64,000 bases of DNA from Sympetrum striolatum. Taxonomy: Eukaryota > Arthropoda > Insecta > Odonata > Libellulidae. Where the stretch lies: NCBI GenBank assembly GCA_947579665.1, contig OX388345.1:64471454-64535453 (forward strand), written 5' to 3'. This document shows, piece after piece, positions 45,490 to 56,060 of this stretch. How positions within the stretch are numbered: the first letter of the stretch is position 1; each line of letters begins with the position of its first letter. The notes below the pieces were generated by a model. That model saw only the letters and a program-made list of their open reading frames with translations, was not told the origin of the DNA and did no database searches. The position numbers were made by a program, and so were the translations under genes.

Positions 45490-48400
45490 GACGAGGTTGA
45501 CACAAAAGTAGATATCTTAAATAACCAAATGTTAAAATTAATAAATGTTCATGCTCCCGTCAGAACGAGTTACTAAGCCACACGCTCCCTGGATAACTGC
45601 AGAGATAAAACAAATGATGAGCGAAGCGCGACTCCACTTTTCGTAAATTTAAACGCACAGAAAGTACAGTGGAGTTTGAGCATTACAAAAAGGTAAGAAA
45701 TAAGACCAAACAAATTATACGAAATGCGAAAATTAAACTTGCTCATGCTATTTCTAAGGACAGCATCTCTTCAACACTGAGGAAAAATTTGCGCAAACTT
45801 GGGATTGGAAAATCGAAGGAATCATCTACTCTTCATAACGTCTCCCTCGATAAGTTAAATAAAACATTTTCTCGCCCACCGTAAGTTATCGACGCAGAAC
45901 AGAAGCGTCAAGATTTAGATCTTCTTCAACGAAAACTAACCCCTTCTCTATCCTAGTTTCTCTTTCAAACCGGTAACGCAGCTCGAAGTGCTAAGAGACA
46001 AAAAATCTCAAGTCTCAAACCCAAGGAGCGGACGAAATTCCGTTATTGCTAATTAACAAAATCTGTAGCTTAATCTTACCTATGATCACAAACATTTATA
46101 ATCACTCTCTTCTCCAGGGAAAGTTTCCAAATCCGTGGAAACGCACGTTGATACGGCCATTGCCCGAAAATCTCAAATCAAATCCAATTGAGTATCGTCC
46201 AATCAGTTTCCTCCCGGTGTTATCTAAAGCGTTCGAGAAAATTGTTCATGGTCAAGTCACAGATTTCCTCACGCAAAACTCGATACTTGATCCTTTGCAA
46301 TCAGGTTTCCGCAAAAATTATAGTACCACAACCGCGTTGGTAAAAATCACGGACGACATCCGATGATCCATGGATCATAAGAAATTAATAACCTTAATTC
46401 CTCTTGACTTCAGTAAAGCCTTTGACTCAATCGACGCGGATATTTTGATTGCCAAATTACACATCATGGGGTTTTCTAAATTGTCCGCCGATTGGTTTGC
46501 GTCTTATCTTCACGAACGCCAAAATAAAGTCGTATCTCATGACTCCTCTTCCTCCTGGTTGACGGTAAACCGTGGACTTCCGCAAGGTTCCATACTCGGC
46601 CCCATGTTGTTTTCTATTTTTATAAATGATTGCCCTAAAGTTATTAAATTTTGCAAATTTCATTTGTACGCTGATGATTTGCAAATCTACATAGATTCGC
46701 CTGTGTCAAACATCACGGACTCGATAACTCGCGTCAACCACGACCTAACAAAAACACATGAATGGAGAAAGAAAAACTCTCTCACTATAAATCCGTCTTA
46801 GTCACAAGCTGTCATAATTAGTCACTCGAAACTGTTAAAGTCACTAGATCGAAGCAACGTTCCAACACCAATCCTAGATGGATCTAAAATCCAATATGGC
46901 AGCTCAGTAACAAACCTAGGTGTTATCATAAACGAATACCTCTCGTGGTCCGAGCAAGTAATTAAAATATGTAAGAGAGTATATTCATCTCTTCACTCTC
47001 TTAGACGAATAGGATATTTTTTAACTCCCCCTCTGAAAGCCAAACTTGTAAATTCGTTGATCATGCCACACTTTGATTATGGAGATGTAGTGTACCAGGA
47101 CTTATCCGGAGAATTAGCTCTGAAGTTACAAAGAGCACAGAATGCATCTATAAGATTTATTTTTAATTTACGAAAGTATAAACACATCTCTGAATCGTAC
47201 GAAAAATTATGCTGGCTAAGGCTAGAATCTCGCAGGAAATTGCATATACTATCAATTGTTTATAATATTCTAACTACGCAAAAACCAGAGTGCATTGCTT
47301 CGGAATTCATGAACTTATTTTCTGTCAATAGGTGCAACACGAGAGGTTGCGACAACTTACTCATTCCACAACGTAGGACCGAAATTTTTCATAACTCATT
47401 TATCGTAACTGAAAGCAAGATTTGGAACATCCTTCCCCTCGAAATTAAGTCCTCTATCATAACTCGCGCTTTTAAAAGTAAATCTGGCACTTATCTTATG
47501 GGAAACGATCTCCCAATTGAAAGGGTAATTTCTAATCTTAGCGGCAACGCACAGAATTTTCATACTCTTACTCATTTTAAATCTATCTAATCACCAAAGC
47601 ACTGGAAATCTCACCAATTATATCATATTCTTCACTACTGATTCTCTCCAAATCTCTTAAACCCTTCACTGCAAATGTCACTGCATCATGAAAATCATGT
47701 TTCTGGTCTTTTTTGGTCCTTGTTCTTCCTTAAATTTACGCTGTTTTTTACTTTCTTTCAATTTGTACTTATATACTTCCTGTACTGTTTTACTGACACC
47801 ATATTATTTACGTTTTTAAATATTTTAGACCTTATACTATATGTATGCATTGAACATGTTAATATTATATATAAAAATTGTGTACCATTGAACTATAATT
47901 GTGATATTTCGTCTTCGATTTTCTTATAATTATTGCTGTCGTAAATAAAATTCTCTATACTTTATTATAGTAATAAAAAATCTTTTCTCACCTGTTTCCT
48001 ATCCCAATTTTTGTTAATATCTACGTTTTATGTAATATTGACTATGTACTGGATTAATGGTATTTATGTTTTAAAATATGTATACCCTTATTATTTTATG
48101 TTCTCATGTAAATGGTTAACATTTATTTAAATGTCAACATGACTATGTTTATTGTATCGTTGTATATTGTACATAAATATATGTACCTATTGATAGTGTA
48201 TTTATAAAATGTAATAATGTTTCTTACCATCTTTTTAGTTATGACTATCGGTAGGTTTGCGCAGGTTTTTCACACCCCCATTCTTAGAGGGTGTTTTCCT
48301 GTAGTAGATAATTTTTTTCCTAAGAATGTTTTAGGTTTTTTACATCCACAATTCTTCTAATATAATTTTCATACTATTTCTTTAAATTAATTATTTATGT

Positions 48401-48490
48401 ATTGTATGACGATGGGTTAGGTGGAAGAGGAGACTTTCAGTCTCAATTCCGCCCGAATTAAGCCGTTTTATTATTAATATTATTATTCTT
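45490..48490 (+). mobile_element. 5'-truncated non-LTR retrotransposon (LINE)
   Basis: It contains the linker after the endonuclease (HAPVRT, then EFEHYKKVRNKTKQIIRN), a nearly complete reverse transcriptase frame (46031-47590) and a roughly 900-bp 3' region. The end has the GAGACTTTCAGTCTC hairpin and the CAATTCCGCCCGAATTAAGC, GTTTTATTATTAATATTATT tail. The upstream part (45490-45900) has frameshifts. The style of the RT suggests the Jockey/I/CR1 side of the LINE tree; the clade is not resolved. Confidence 0.85.
46031..47590 (+). pseudogene. LINE reverse transcriptase ORF with two in-frame stops
   Basis: A single frame of about 520 codons is interrupted only by TGA at 46364-46366 and TAG at 46799-46801. 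RT motifs in order: EYRPISFLPVLSKAFEK, LQSGFRKNYSTTTAL, LDFSKAFDSID (catalytic Asp), NRGLPQGSILGPMLFSIFIN, FHLYADDLQIY (catalytic YADD) and LGVIINEYLSW. The C-terminal region runs through SLIMPHFDYGDVVYQD to PLEIKSSIITRAFK. The protein would copy the element's RNA at a nicked genomic site. Few mutations imply a fairly recent copy, but no functional protein can be made. Confidence 0.88.
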
Positions 48491-50632
48491 CCTAAACTAC
48501 TTTCATATATACTGTTAGCAAAATATAGTTGACTCTCTCAATAAACTTTAAAGCATATGTGTTAGATGTATTTATAACAATGATGTTTAATAGCGCTTAT
48601 TCATTGACTAGATTAGCTAGACTGACTTCTCTTCTCATTATTCCTACATTTATATTATTCTTGTTCCCTACTATACAGACTTCCAAACCTTCTGAATTTC
48701 CTACCTTCCTCCATAGACCTTTTCAAACTATCGCTTGACGCATTCTTAAAAGAATGTCTGTATATAGATTTTTGTAAATAATTTCCTGCTTAGGTTATTT
48801 TCTGTATGTATTCATCTATGTTATGTTTTGTTTATTTTGCTTCTATTTTTATTTCGTATAATCATTAAATTTGTTATTTTCTTTGTACTCACTTTAAAAT
48901 TGTGTCAAAACTTCATGTGAATCTTTAAATCAATAAATAAAAATTATGAGCTTTTGAATAAACTCAGTCTACCAGATACATTTTGAATTCATTAAAGTCT
49001 TTAAGATCTTTAAAAATCCACGGAAGAAAAAAAGCGGATAGGAGCATAAATTTTTCTCGAGCCTTCGAAAACTTAAATCCCCGATAGGTCTCAACAGGGT
49101 TTCGAGATCGTAAAAGAAGCATATTTCAAAATCAAGAGTAGTTCCCTCTGCGCCAACACCATGACTAGACAAACCCGATCTAGCCGACGAAAGTCTGTAT
49201 AACTACGGAACCAAGTTCCTGGCGCCCGCGGTCACGAAAATTTTCCACTCGCGAAATTCTCGAACCGGGTTATTTATGGACCATTTTTCGCCTTTCACGG
49301 TCGCGAATCAACGTTTTTCGGGACCCCTCGCTTTAATCGCTTAAAGAAAGGGTATAAGGGATAGATTTATGGCGTCAGTCTCGGGCTACAACCTAGATAA
49401 CCAAACCTTCCACCTCCCGCAACTCAGGGAAACAATGGAACGAGCTTCGAAAAAGAAGAGAGAGAGTGCCCCAACGAGCTAATAAAAAAGCACTTACTTC
49501 GCAGCCACCTGTTGGCCGTCGCGTCGCGGTGATCAAAATTAATGGCCGCTCCCTGTTAGCGAACACGAGTCTCTCCACTAGGTTTGCGAGATGCTGACGG
49601 ATACATGAACCTGATCTTAATCGACAATTGCAATTTGAAAGGAAACAAATTTCCTCGTGATTGTAAACACATAATTAGCGGGCTAAAGTAGTGGGTACAG
49701 TTGAATGACTCTGCTAGTCTCGATGAAGTAAAACTACCAGTACTGACCAACGCTCAGCACCTACGAGTTGTTTCCTTGCTCGTTTCTACATTAAGGTGGT
49801 CCTTATTTACAAGAGAAAATTATTTTAGGATTTTACAGGTCAACCCCTTTAAGCTCCGCCTTCTAAAAAAAGCACACTGGAAATCAATTTAGAGCAGTAA
49901 TACGAAACGAGATTCAAAGCGGCGAACTTCCTAGATTCGAAAGGAGGTGCCGAAGGCATGACGCTACTTGCACGACGTGGACACATTATTTAGGCTGAAT
50001 TTCATAAACTGCTTCTCCGATCTAATACAATTTTTACGAAAATTACAGCTAATATCTAATGATGTAATGATGAAAAAATGAAAACAATTAAAAAATGGGA
50101 AGGCTCCGTAATCACCTGTGATGACCGAAAGAAATCCAAAAATGTTGAAAATTTTAATTTTAAGTGCGAAAGTCTTTCCGTTGCCTGATTTAAAGAATAT
50201 TTTATTCAACTTATTTCCTAATGAAATGGAACAACTTCTCGAAGGAAATTCTAACTTTCGAAAATAAGTACCACCATAGTCTACATATATGTTATAATGG
50301 TCGCTATATTCCCCACCATTGATTTAATTATTGTTACAATACCGCATTTTCAATTCGAATGCCATATACAGCTTTCCTCTACATCTTTTAGCAATCAGTA
50401 TGTCCCTCGCCACTTCACACTTCGACTTTCGCAGCCTCACTCTAGCGCGGTTTTTTCAAACTTATGTATTGAAAAGTTGATCGAGACAGTGAAAATGATA
50501 CAGCGCTCGCTTGGTTTTCTATGTCAATAATACGCCTCTGCTTTATCGCTTAAAAAATTAACGACGAATGAGAACTTCTCTTTATTTGAAGAATACCTTG
50601 ATTCCTATTCCTAAAAATATTCGATTTATAAA
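48491..50632. other. Non-coding DNA with a GC-richer part at 49000-49600
   Basis: The minus strand has a donor-like GCGAA|GTAAGTGC near 49501 after open but short frames (61 and 64 codons). This could be a 5' exon of a minus-strand gene, but there is no supporting motif. Confidence 0.3.
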
Positions 50633-51378
50633 TTAAACCTTCAGTACTCGCGTGGGATGTAAGGTACACCCCACGATATTATTTCGAAGATAAATGTCCT
50701 TTTCTTTAGTTTTCAAAATCCCTTCTTTTCAGTAGCAAGAGATAAATATGTTTTATAACTTATCACCACAATTCAACTTATATATCCGACAATTTTTCGA
50801 GTTATTACTTTGATTTGCATGACTTATCAGTAAATACCAACATTTTAATACGAATCAACAATAGATATATTTAAGAAGGATTTGGTGCTTTCCCGGCGTA
50901 GGTGCTGCAGGAAATTTTCTCGGGTTTCACTTCACCTCTGAGGATGGCTGCGGAAATAAAGGCCGAAACGTCGGGACTGTTCCTGCACACAACCCGGTTG
51001 GAAACCCGAGAAAATTTCCTACTATAGTTTTATTTTTCTGTATTTAATTTCTGAAGTTTTAAATTTATTGAACGCAATCGAAGGTTCTACAACGCCTGGG
51101 GATGTTCAACAAATTTTGAACATAGGAAAACCGCAACACGACCTGACAAATTCTGGCGACATAGGGCATCACTTCACATTTTGCCTTAGAAAGCAGTATT
51201 TGTAGCAATTTTCGTAATTTATTCCATTAAATATGTCTCAGTAATCATTTGGCATAAAGTAAACAACTGTGGAACCAACCTAAAACCTCCTCATTCTCCG
51301 AGAAAACTAATTGGATGTACCATTCATCCCGCGCGAGCACTCACGTTCGAAATATCGAACCGAGCACTGAAGGTTTAA
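50633..51378. mobile_element. piggyBac-like non-autonomous element hosting a foldback
   Basis: TTAA is present at both edges (50633-50636 and 51375-51378). The left end ACCTTCAGTACTCG and the complementary right end ACCTTCAGTGCTCG are inverted repeats. The internal foldback at 50909-51020 is probably a later insertion. No transposase frame is present. Confidence 0.66.
50909..51020 (+). mobile_element. Foldback with hammerhead-like core (locus 5)
   Basis: Perfect 19-bp inverted arms, AGGAAATTTTCTCGGGTTT and its complement, enclose CTGAGGA (50938-50944, one change from CTGATGA), a GGC/GCC stem and GAAACGTC (50965-50972). The GCCGAAACGTC string fits a hammerhead core with a minimal stem III. 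Confidence 0.5.
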
Positions 51379-51462
51379 GAATCCTACTTCGCGGAAATTC
51401 ATCTATAGCGGTAGAGTCTGGAACCGATAAATCGATACACCCGAGAGCCAAACGCACATTAT

Positions 51463-51543
51463 TTGTGTTTTTTGTTAATATAAAAGACGAAAGGTTACAT
51501 GGAATAAGAGACATTTCAATCTTAATCTCGCCATAATAAAGAT
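51463..51543 (+). mobile_element. LINE 3' tail, copy 4
   Basis: GAGACATTTCAATCTTAATC, then TCGCCATAATAAAGAT, a diverged copy of the tail found at 18.27, 48.45 and 56.03 kb. Confidence 0.4.
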
Positions 51544-52332
51544 CTTGTATGCTTTATAGGTTCGTTTACGTGAGGGTTAACGGTAAAATATCGCTTCTAA
51601 CTTAAAACTTGACTATGTGTAGATATGAAATCATGTCGATAAATCTGTTTGTATCACGCTCGCAAACATCTTAAAGTAGTGCACGCTTTTCTGAATGAGA
51701 AGAAATGAAAGTTCAGTTTAATAAGATTATTAGAGGGTGCTGATAAATTAGACTGATTTTGTTTATATTGAATAAAATCTCACCTAAAAATTTGAATACA
51801 TGGTTCATCGCAACAACATCTAGGAACAAGAGATAGGCGTTACTTTATGCTTATCATTTCGTTTCAGTTTGCTATGATGAAAGGGAAAGTGTAGCTAAAA
51901 TACTTTCACCATGCAATATCGCAATATTTGCATGAAACCAGATTAGAAGCCGAGCAGAAACGATTGAATAAATTAAGAGTAGATTCGTTGGTGGAAGAGG
52001 TAATAAGGATTGGGCTATTCCCAGTTACTCCCGCCGAATGAACGTAAAATATCCACAGACCCACAGGGGGACCAACTCAGAAAAAGCCGGCCAAAAAATA
52101 GTAAATGTAATTTAAATTGGCTGAAAATATCATCTAAGAGTAATGTTAACCTCCTTAGTTCAATTTTGGCATTAGGTTTACCTAATATATGCTATTTACG
52201 GAATAATTCAAAATTAAAATAGTAAAAATACCAATGAAACGAGAACATTTTATGTTATAAATGATGATATTTTATTTTTTTCGATGGTCGAAGTCGTCGA
52301 TTTGTAAAACTCTATAACAAGGATGAGAATTA

Positions 52333-52509
52333 AATAACTTGGTACAGTTTCACTATTTTATTTTGTGAATGTGACTAGTTTTGACTCAACTTTGAGTCAT
52401 CATCGGGCACTATATATATAGTGCTCAATGAGTCCGATGAGATGAGTCCAGATGAGTCAAAACTAGTCGCACTAACAAAATAAAATAGGAAACTTTACTA
52501 AGTTATTTA
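52333..52509. mobile_element. Inverted dimer of a hammerhead-like repeat (locus 6)
   Basis: Two arms of about 56 bp face each other: one reads TGAGTCAAAACTAGTCGCAC on the plus strand and the other TGAGTCAAAACTAGTCACAT on the minus strand, each continuing with AACAAAATAAAAT or CACAAAATAAAAT. Each arm has CGATGA upstream and an ACTAGTC ending downstream of a stem. The centre is a TA-rich palindrome (GCACTATATATATAGTGC). Confidence 0.6.
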
Positions 52510-53760
52510 AATCTATTTATATTCTTTCGTGTCAGCATCAACTAACGGGGCTAAGGAGGAATACATTAAGACCAAAGTAGACATCTATCAGCAGGCGAAA
52601 AAGTCTTTGCAAGAACTGTGAAGCGTTAGCCTTAGCCAGGAGACGGAAAAAAGCTATTGAACGATTGGTACTTATGGAGCAGAAACAAAGTCTCTCTCGT
52701 CTCATTGGCTGAACAGGAACAACGGTTGAGTAGGATTTAATGAGAAGATGCCACCCGTGAAAATTGAATCAGAGCTTCTAAAATGTGGGCGCAATTGCCA
52801 GTGACTCAGTCCCTAACGAGTGGAGGGGAAAATAAGGGTTGGCAGGGCTGCGAACACATCAAGAGAATGAAGAATGACCCTTAGTCGAAAAAGGTAAAGC
52901 GGTGTGTTACAAAAAGAACTGAGGTGAACCGGCCTTGCAAAAGGGAATCTGATCTTGTTCGAGGAAGGAACAGCAAGATTAAAAAATATATGATGATGGA
53001 GAAACGATTATAGCAGGAAGAATAGAATATCTTAAAGGGTTAAACTCGGAAGATAAATAATACTCGACTCTTCAAATGCAAATTGCGACAGATCAATGCG
53101 GGATTAGATTTAGAAATAAAATTCCAAATCCCTAATATGCCTGTTATGAAGAAAGGATCTTTACATATTATAGTGTTATTAGATGAGAAAATTTTAAATC
53201 ATGTAAGTTCACTGTCAAGCGACAGAGTGTGAAGAAAGTATAACAAAAGCAGAAATTGAAAACTTCTAAACAATAACAAAATTGAAATAATTTTTCCATT
53301 CGATAAAACCATTTATCATAGATGCATCCAAAATTTTAAGCATGGAAAAAATTGGCAAATCCTGATAACGAATTACAGGTTTAAGAAATTTCAATAACCA
53401 TCATAATCTCCGAATCCACGTTGTTCACGGTTTTTGGATACAATCAAGTGCTGATGAAGATATATAAAGATAAAGCGCTACTGGAGATTTTTAAAACCCA
53501 CAAAACAAAATTTATATTATAATGCACAAGACAACTAAACATCAGTAAAACTAAACACGACAATATGAGCTAATCGGAGTCTTCAGTTTAATAAAATTTA
53601 AAAGCAGCGTTTCCAGAATATTTTCTCTTAGGGAATTCTTAAAAGAATTGGAATTTCAAACAGAAAATCAAGGATAAGGATCGAGATAAACTTTGAACGA
53701 TTTTTGCGTGCGCCTTATATATAGAATGTAAATCAATGTATTGCTCGAACGGACACATAT
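52510..53760. other. Non-coding DNA
   Basis: No supported gene. Confidence 0.4.
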
Positions 53761-53875
53761 TGTCAAAATACAAATAAAGCATTAGAATATACTCGAACGA
53801 GTTCTGTGAAAGAGCAATATTGTCAAAAGATAAATTAAGCAGTTAAATACACTCTTAAGATTTCCGTGAAAGCGC
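53761..53875 (+). repeat. 60-bp tandem duplication
   Basis: Two units of 60 bp start at TGTCAAAATACAAATAAAGC (53761) and TGTCAAAAGATAAATTAAGC (53821), with about 70 to 75 percent identity by eye. The second lacks only its last bases. Confidence 0.6.
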
Positions 53876-54619
53876 TATAAAGACGAAAGTCAAGTCGAGA
53901 AGAACTTCAGAATTTTTAACTAGCTTCTTAAATTCACACGAGGTTTATGTAAGTTTTCATAATTTTCCACGGAACGCTAAACTAATTTCCACGAAACACC
54001 AGCGTTCAGCGAAATATAATTGGAAAAACTGGCTTCGGAGAAACCTTAATATGAAATCACTGCTGTAACTGCCTTTCCATAAAAAATGTCCAGGATAATA
54101 GATCTCAAAATCCCAAATCAAAATATGCTGGGAAAAACCAATATAATTTTTGTTTTCATAAGATTTTTACTAGATATTTATAACTAATTACGAACTTGTT
54201 TTTAGGAATCTGGTTTTTTAAAAGGCACGTGTTTCGACACCGTTTCCGTATTAATCAGCTAGGCTCAAGGATTATCGTTAAATATCCATAGTTACTGCGT
54301 TTTGGTTGCCTCTAAAAACTAACGACTCCCACTCATTTTCGAATAATTCCTTAAATTGTTGGTTTTTGATGTATGATGCGCAGATGGTTTGGCATAGCGA
54401 CTTTTTGAAACTTATCTTTGAAATTTTGGATGAGGGTTCTAAATTTCATGGTTTTGTGATTAGAATAGCATGTTAGGTAGAGAATAGATAAATGTAATAA
54501 TACAGAGTATTCTTTAACAAAGAAATTGCGGCCATTAACTTGAACCATAACGAATAAAAAGCTACTACTATTACTACAAGAAGCTACAAGAAGGACTATA
54601 TGTCTATGTCTATGTAAGA

Positions 54620-54830
54620 ACCCTGCAAGCCGCCTTTCGGCGTGTGGCAGGGGGTGCAAGCACCTTGACTCTATTTTCCTAAACGGTTTCATTCGCGTAT
54701 ACTTCGCGGAAAAAATGAATTTTTGAAACGATTCGTTCTAGTATCTAATTCCCTAATCTTTCGGTCAGTATCAGCACGGCCCATATAACAGGGGGGTCGC
54801 ATTATATCGGTTACATCATTCTATTCTATA
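54620..54830 (+). mobile_element. Interspersed repeat family X, copy 2
   Basis: CCCTGCAAGCCGCCTTTCGG, GTGTGGCAGGGGGTGCAAGC, TTCGTTCTAG and GTCGCATTATATCGGTTACA match the minus-strand copy at 26330-26540 in order. A third, more diverged copy lies at 61436-61600. Confidence 0.6.
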
Positions 54831-54849
54831 CCACATACCCTACTATATT

Positions 54850-55325
54850 CATTAATTTGTTATGTATCTTAAATGTACCTGTGAAGTTAAATATAATTTT
54901 CATAGTATGCACTAACTACAGAATTATCTTTATGTTCAACTTTAGACGATAAAAAGATAAGTATTCTCTAATGTAAATACTTTTGTAATTTTGAATACCC
55001 TTTACATCTTGATCTATTCCTCAGTCTTTCATTCTTTCCTACGCCTTTTGTACCTAACTTCTTCATACAACCATTCTCTTAGTGAGTATTTTCATTTTGT
55101 AATTTTTTTGTGATCATGATTATCACAGGTTTTCATTTTCTGCGTAAAAACTTTCTTTTTTTCCTTTATTTTCTCTCTACTGCCACTTTACTTGTTGGAA
55201 ATTTCTATACATTATAGTTTATATTCTTATTTAAAAGTCGTAACATTTTTATGTAGTTTCTATGAGGCAAGGGGTAAATGGCAGATGGGGCTTCCTAGTC
55301 CGGATTTCGCCAAATAAAGATGTTT
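54850..55325 (+). mobile_element. Possible 3' end of another retroelement
   Basis: AT-rich, T-biased sequence ends in ATGGCAGATGGGGCTTCCTA, then GTCCGGATTTCGCCAAATAA. The TTCGCCAAATAAAG ending parallels the CTCGCCCTGAATAAAG tail of the LINE family, suggesting a related element. Confidence 0.33.
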
Positions 55326-55794
55326 GTACCGTTTTGTATATCGTCTCTTTTTATTTGTTATGATAAACCGCATTTATAACCCCATAAAATAAAACACAGC
55401 GAAAAGGAACGACATGACCACCGCGAAACGTAAACAGCCGGTTCTGATAGAGCTGGCATATCCCTATAACTTGGACTATGGCTTTATGATGTTCGTCGCT
55501 GTGAAATGCTTCAGCACTCCTGTGGCGATGCACCGATAAGCAGCTGCTTAACTCGATGTTCAGACTGGAAAGACTGATACGTCGCTTTGATTACGCGTTC
55601 GAAGCAAACCCGAGGTCATGTATCGAGACCATAAAACCGTCAGGAACTTGATAAATCATCTAATAAAGGAATCCGAAAAACACGATTTCCCGCCAAGCGT
55701 TTCATTAGTTGTGAATGGCACCCAGACTCCTCAACAAACATGGGAATTTTCCAAATTTTTAAAGTAATACGCATAATGGATCGTCTTCTGGTCA

Positions 55795-56060
55795 TTTATA
55801 TCTTATTTTAATCTGTCAATTTATCACTGAATTTAGTTTTCTTATCCGTATATTATGCAGGTTTTTCACACCCCCTTCTTGTGGGAAAAAGTGGAAAAGT
55901 TTCCCTAAGCACAAAGTAATCTTCTTCTGTGTACTTTTTTAAGTTATCTAATTTTCAATTTATATGATGAAGGGTTAGATTCTTTAGAAGAGAAGAGACT
56001 TTATAGTCTCAATCTCGCCCTGAATAAAGTCCTTCATTATAATAATTATTATTACTATGA
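55795..56060 (+). mobile_element. LINE 3' end, copy 5
   Basis: TTTAGTTTTCTTATC, GCAGGTTTTTCACACCCCC, GAGACTTTATAGTCTC (hairpin) and CAATCTCGCCCTGAATAAAG with an ATT-rich tail. It is very close to copy 1 at 17990-18280. Confidence 0.68.

Noticed and set aside
53930..54050. Second copy of the 37.5 kb hAT MITE (CCACGGAACGC and ACACCAGCGTTC strings)
   Set aside because: Only short strings match and neither ends nor a target duplication could be found.
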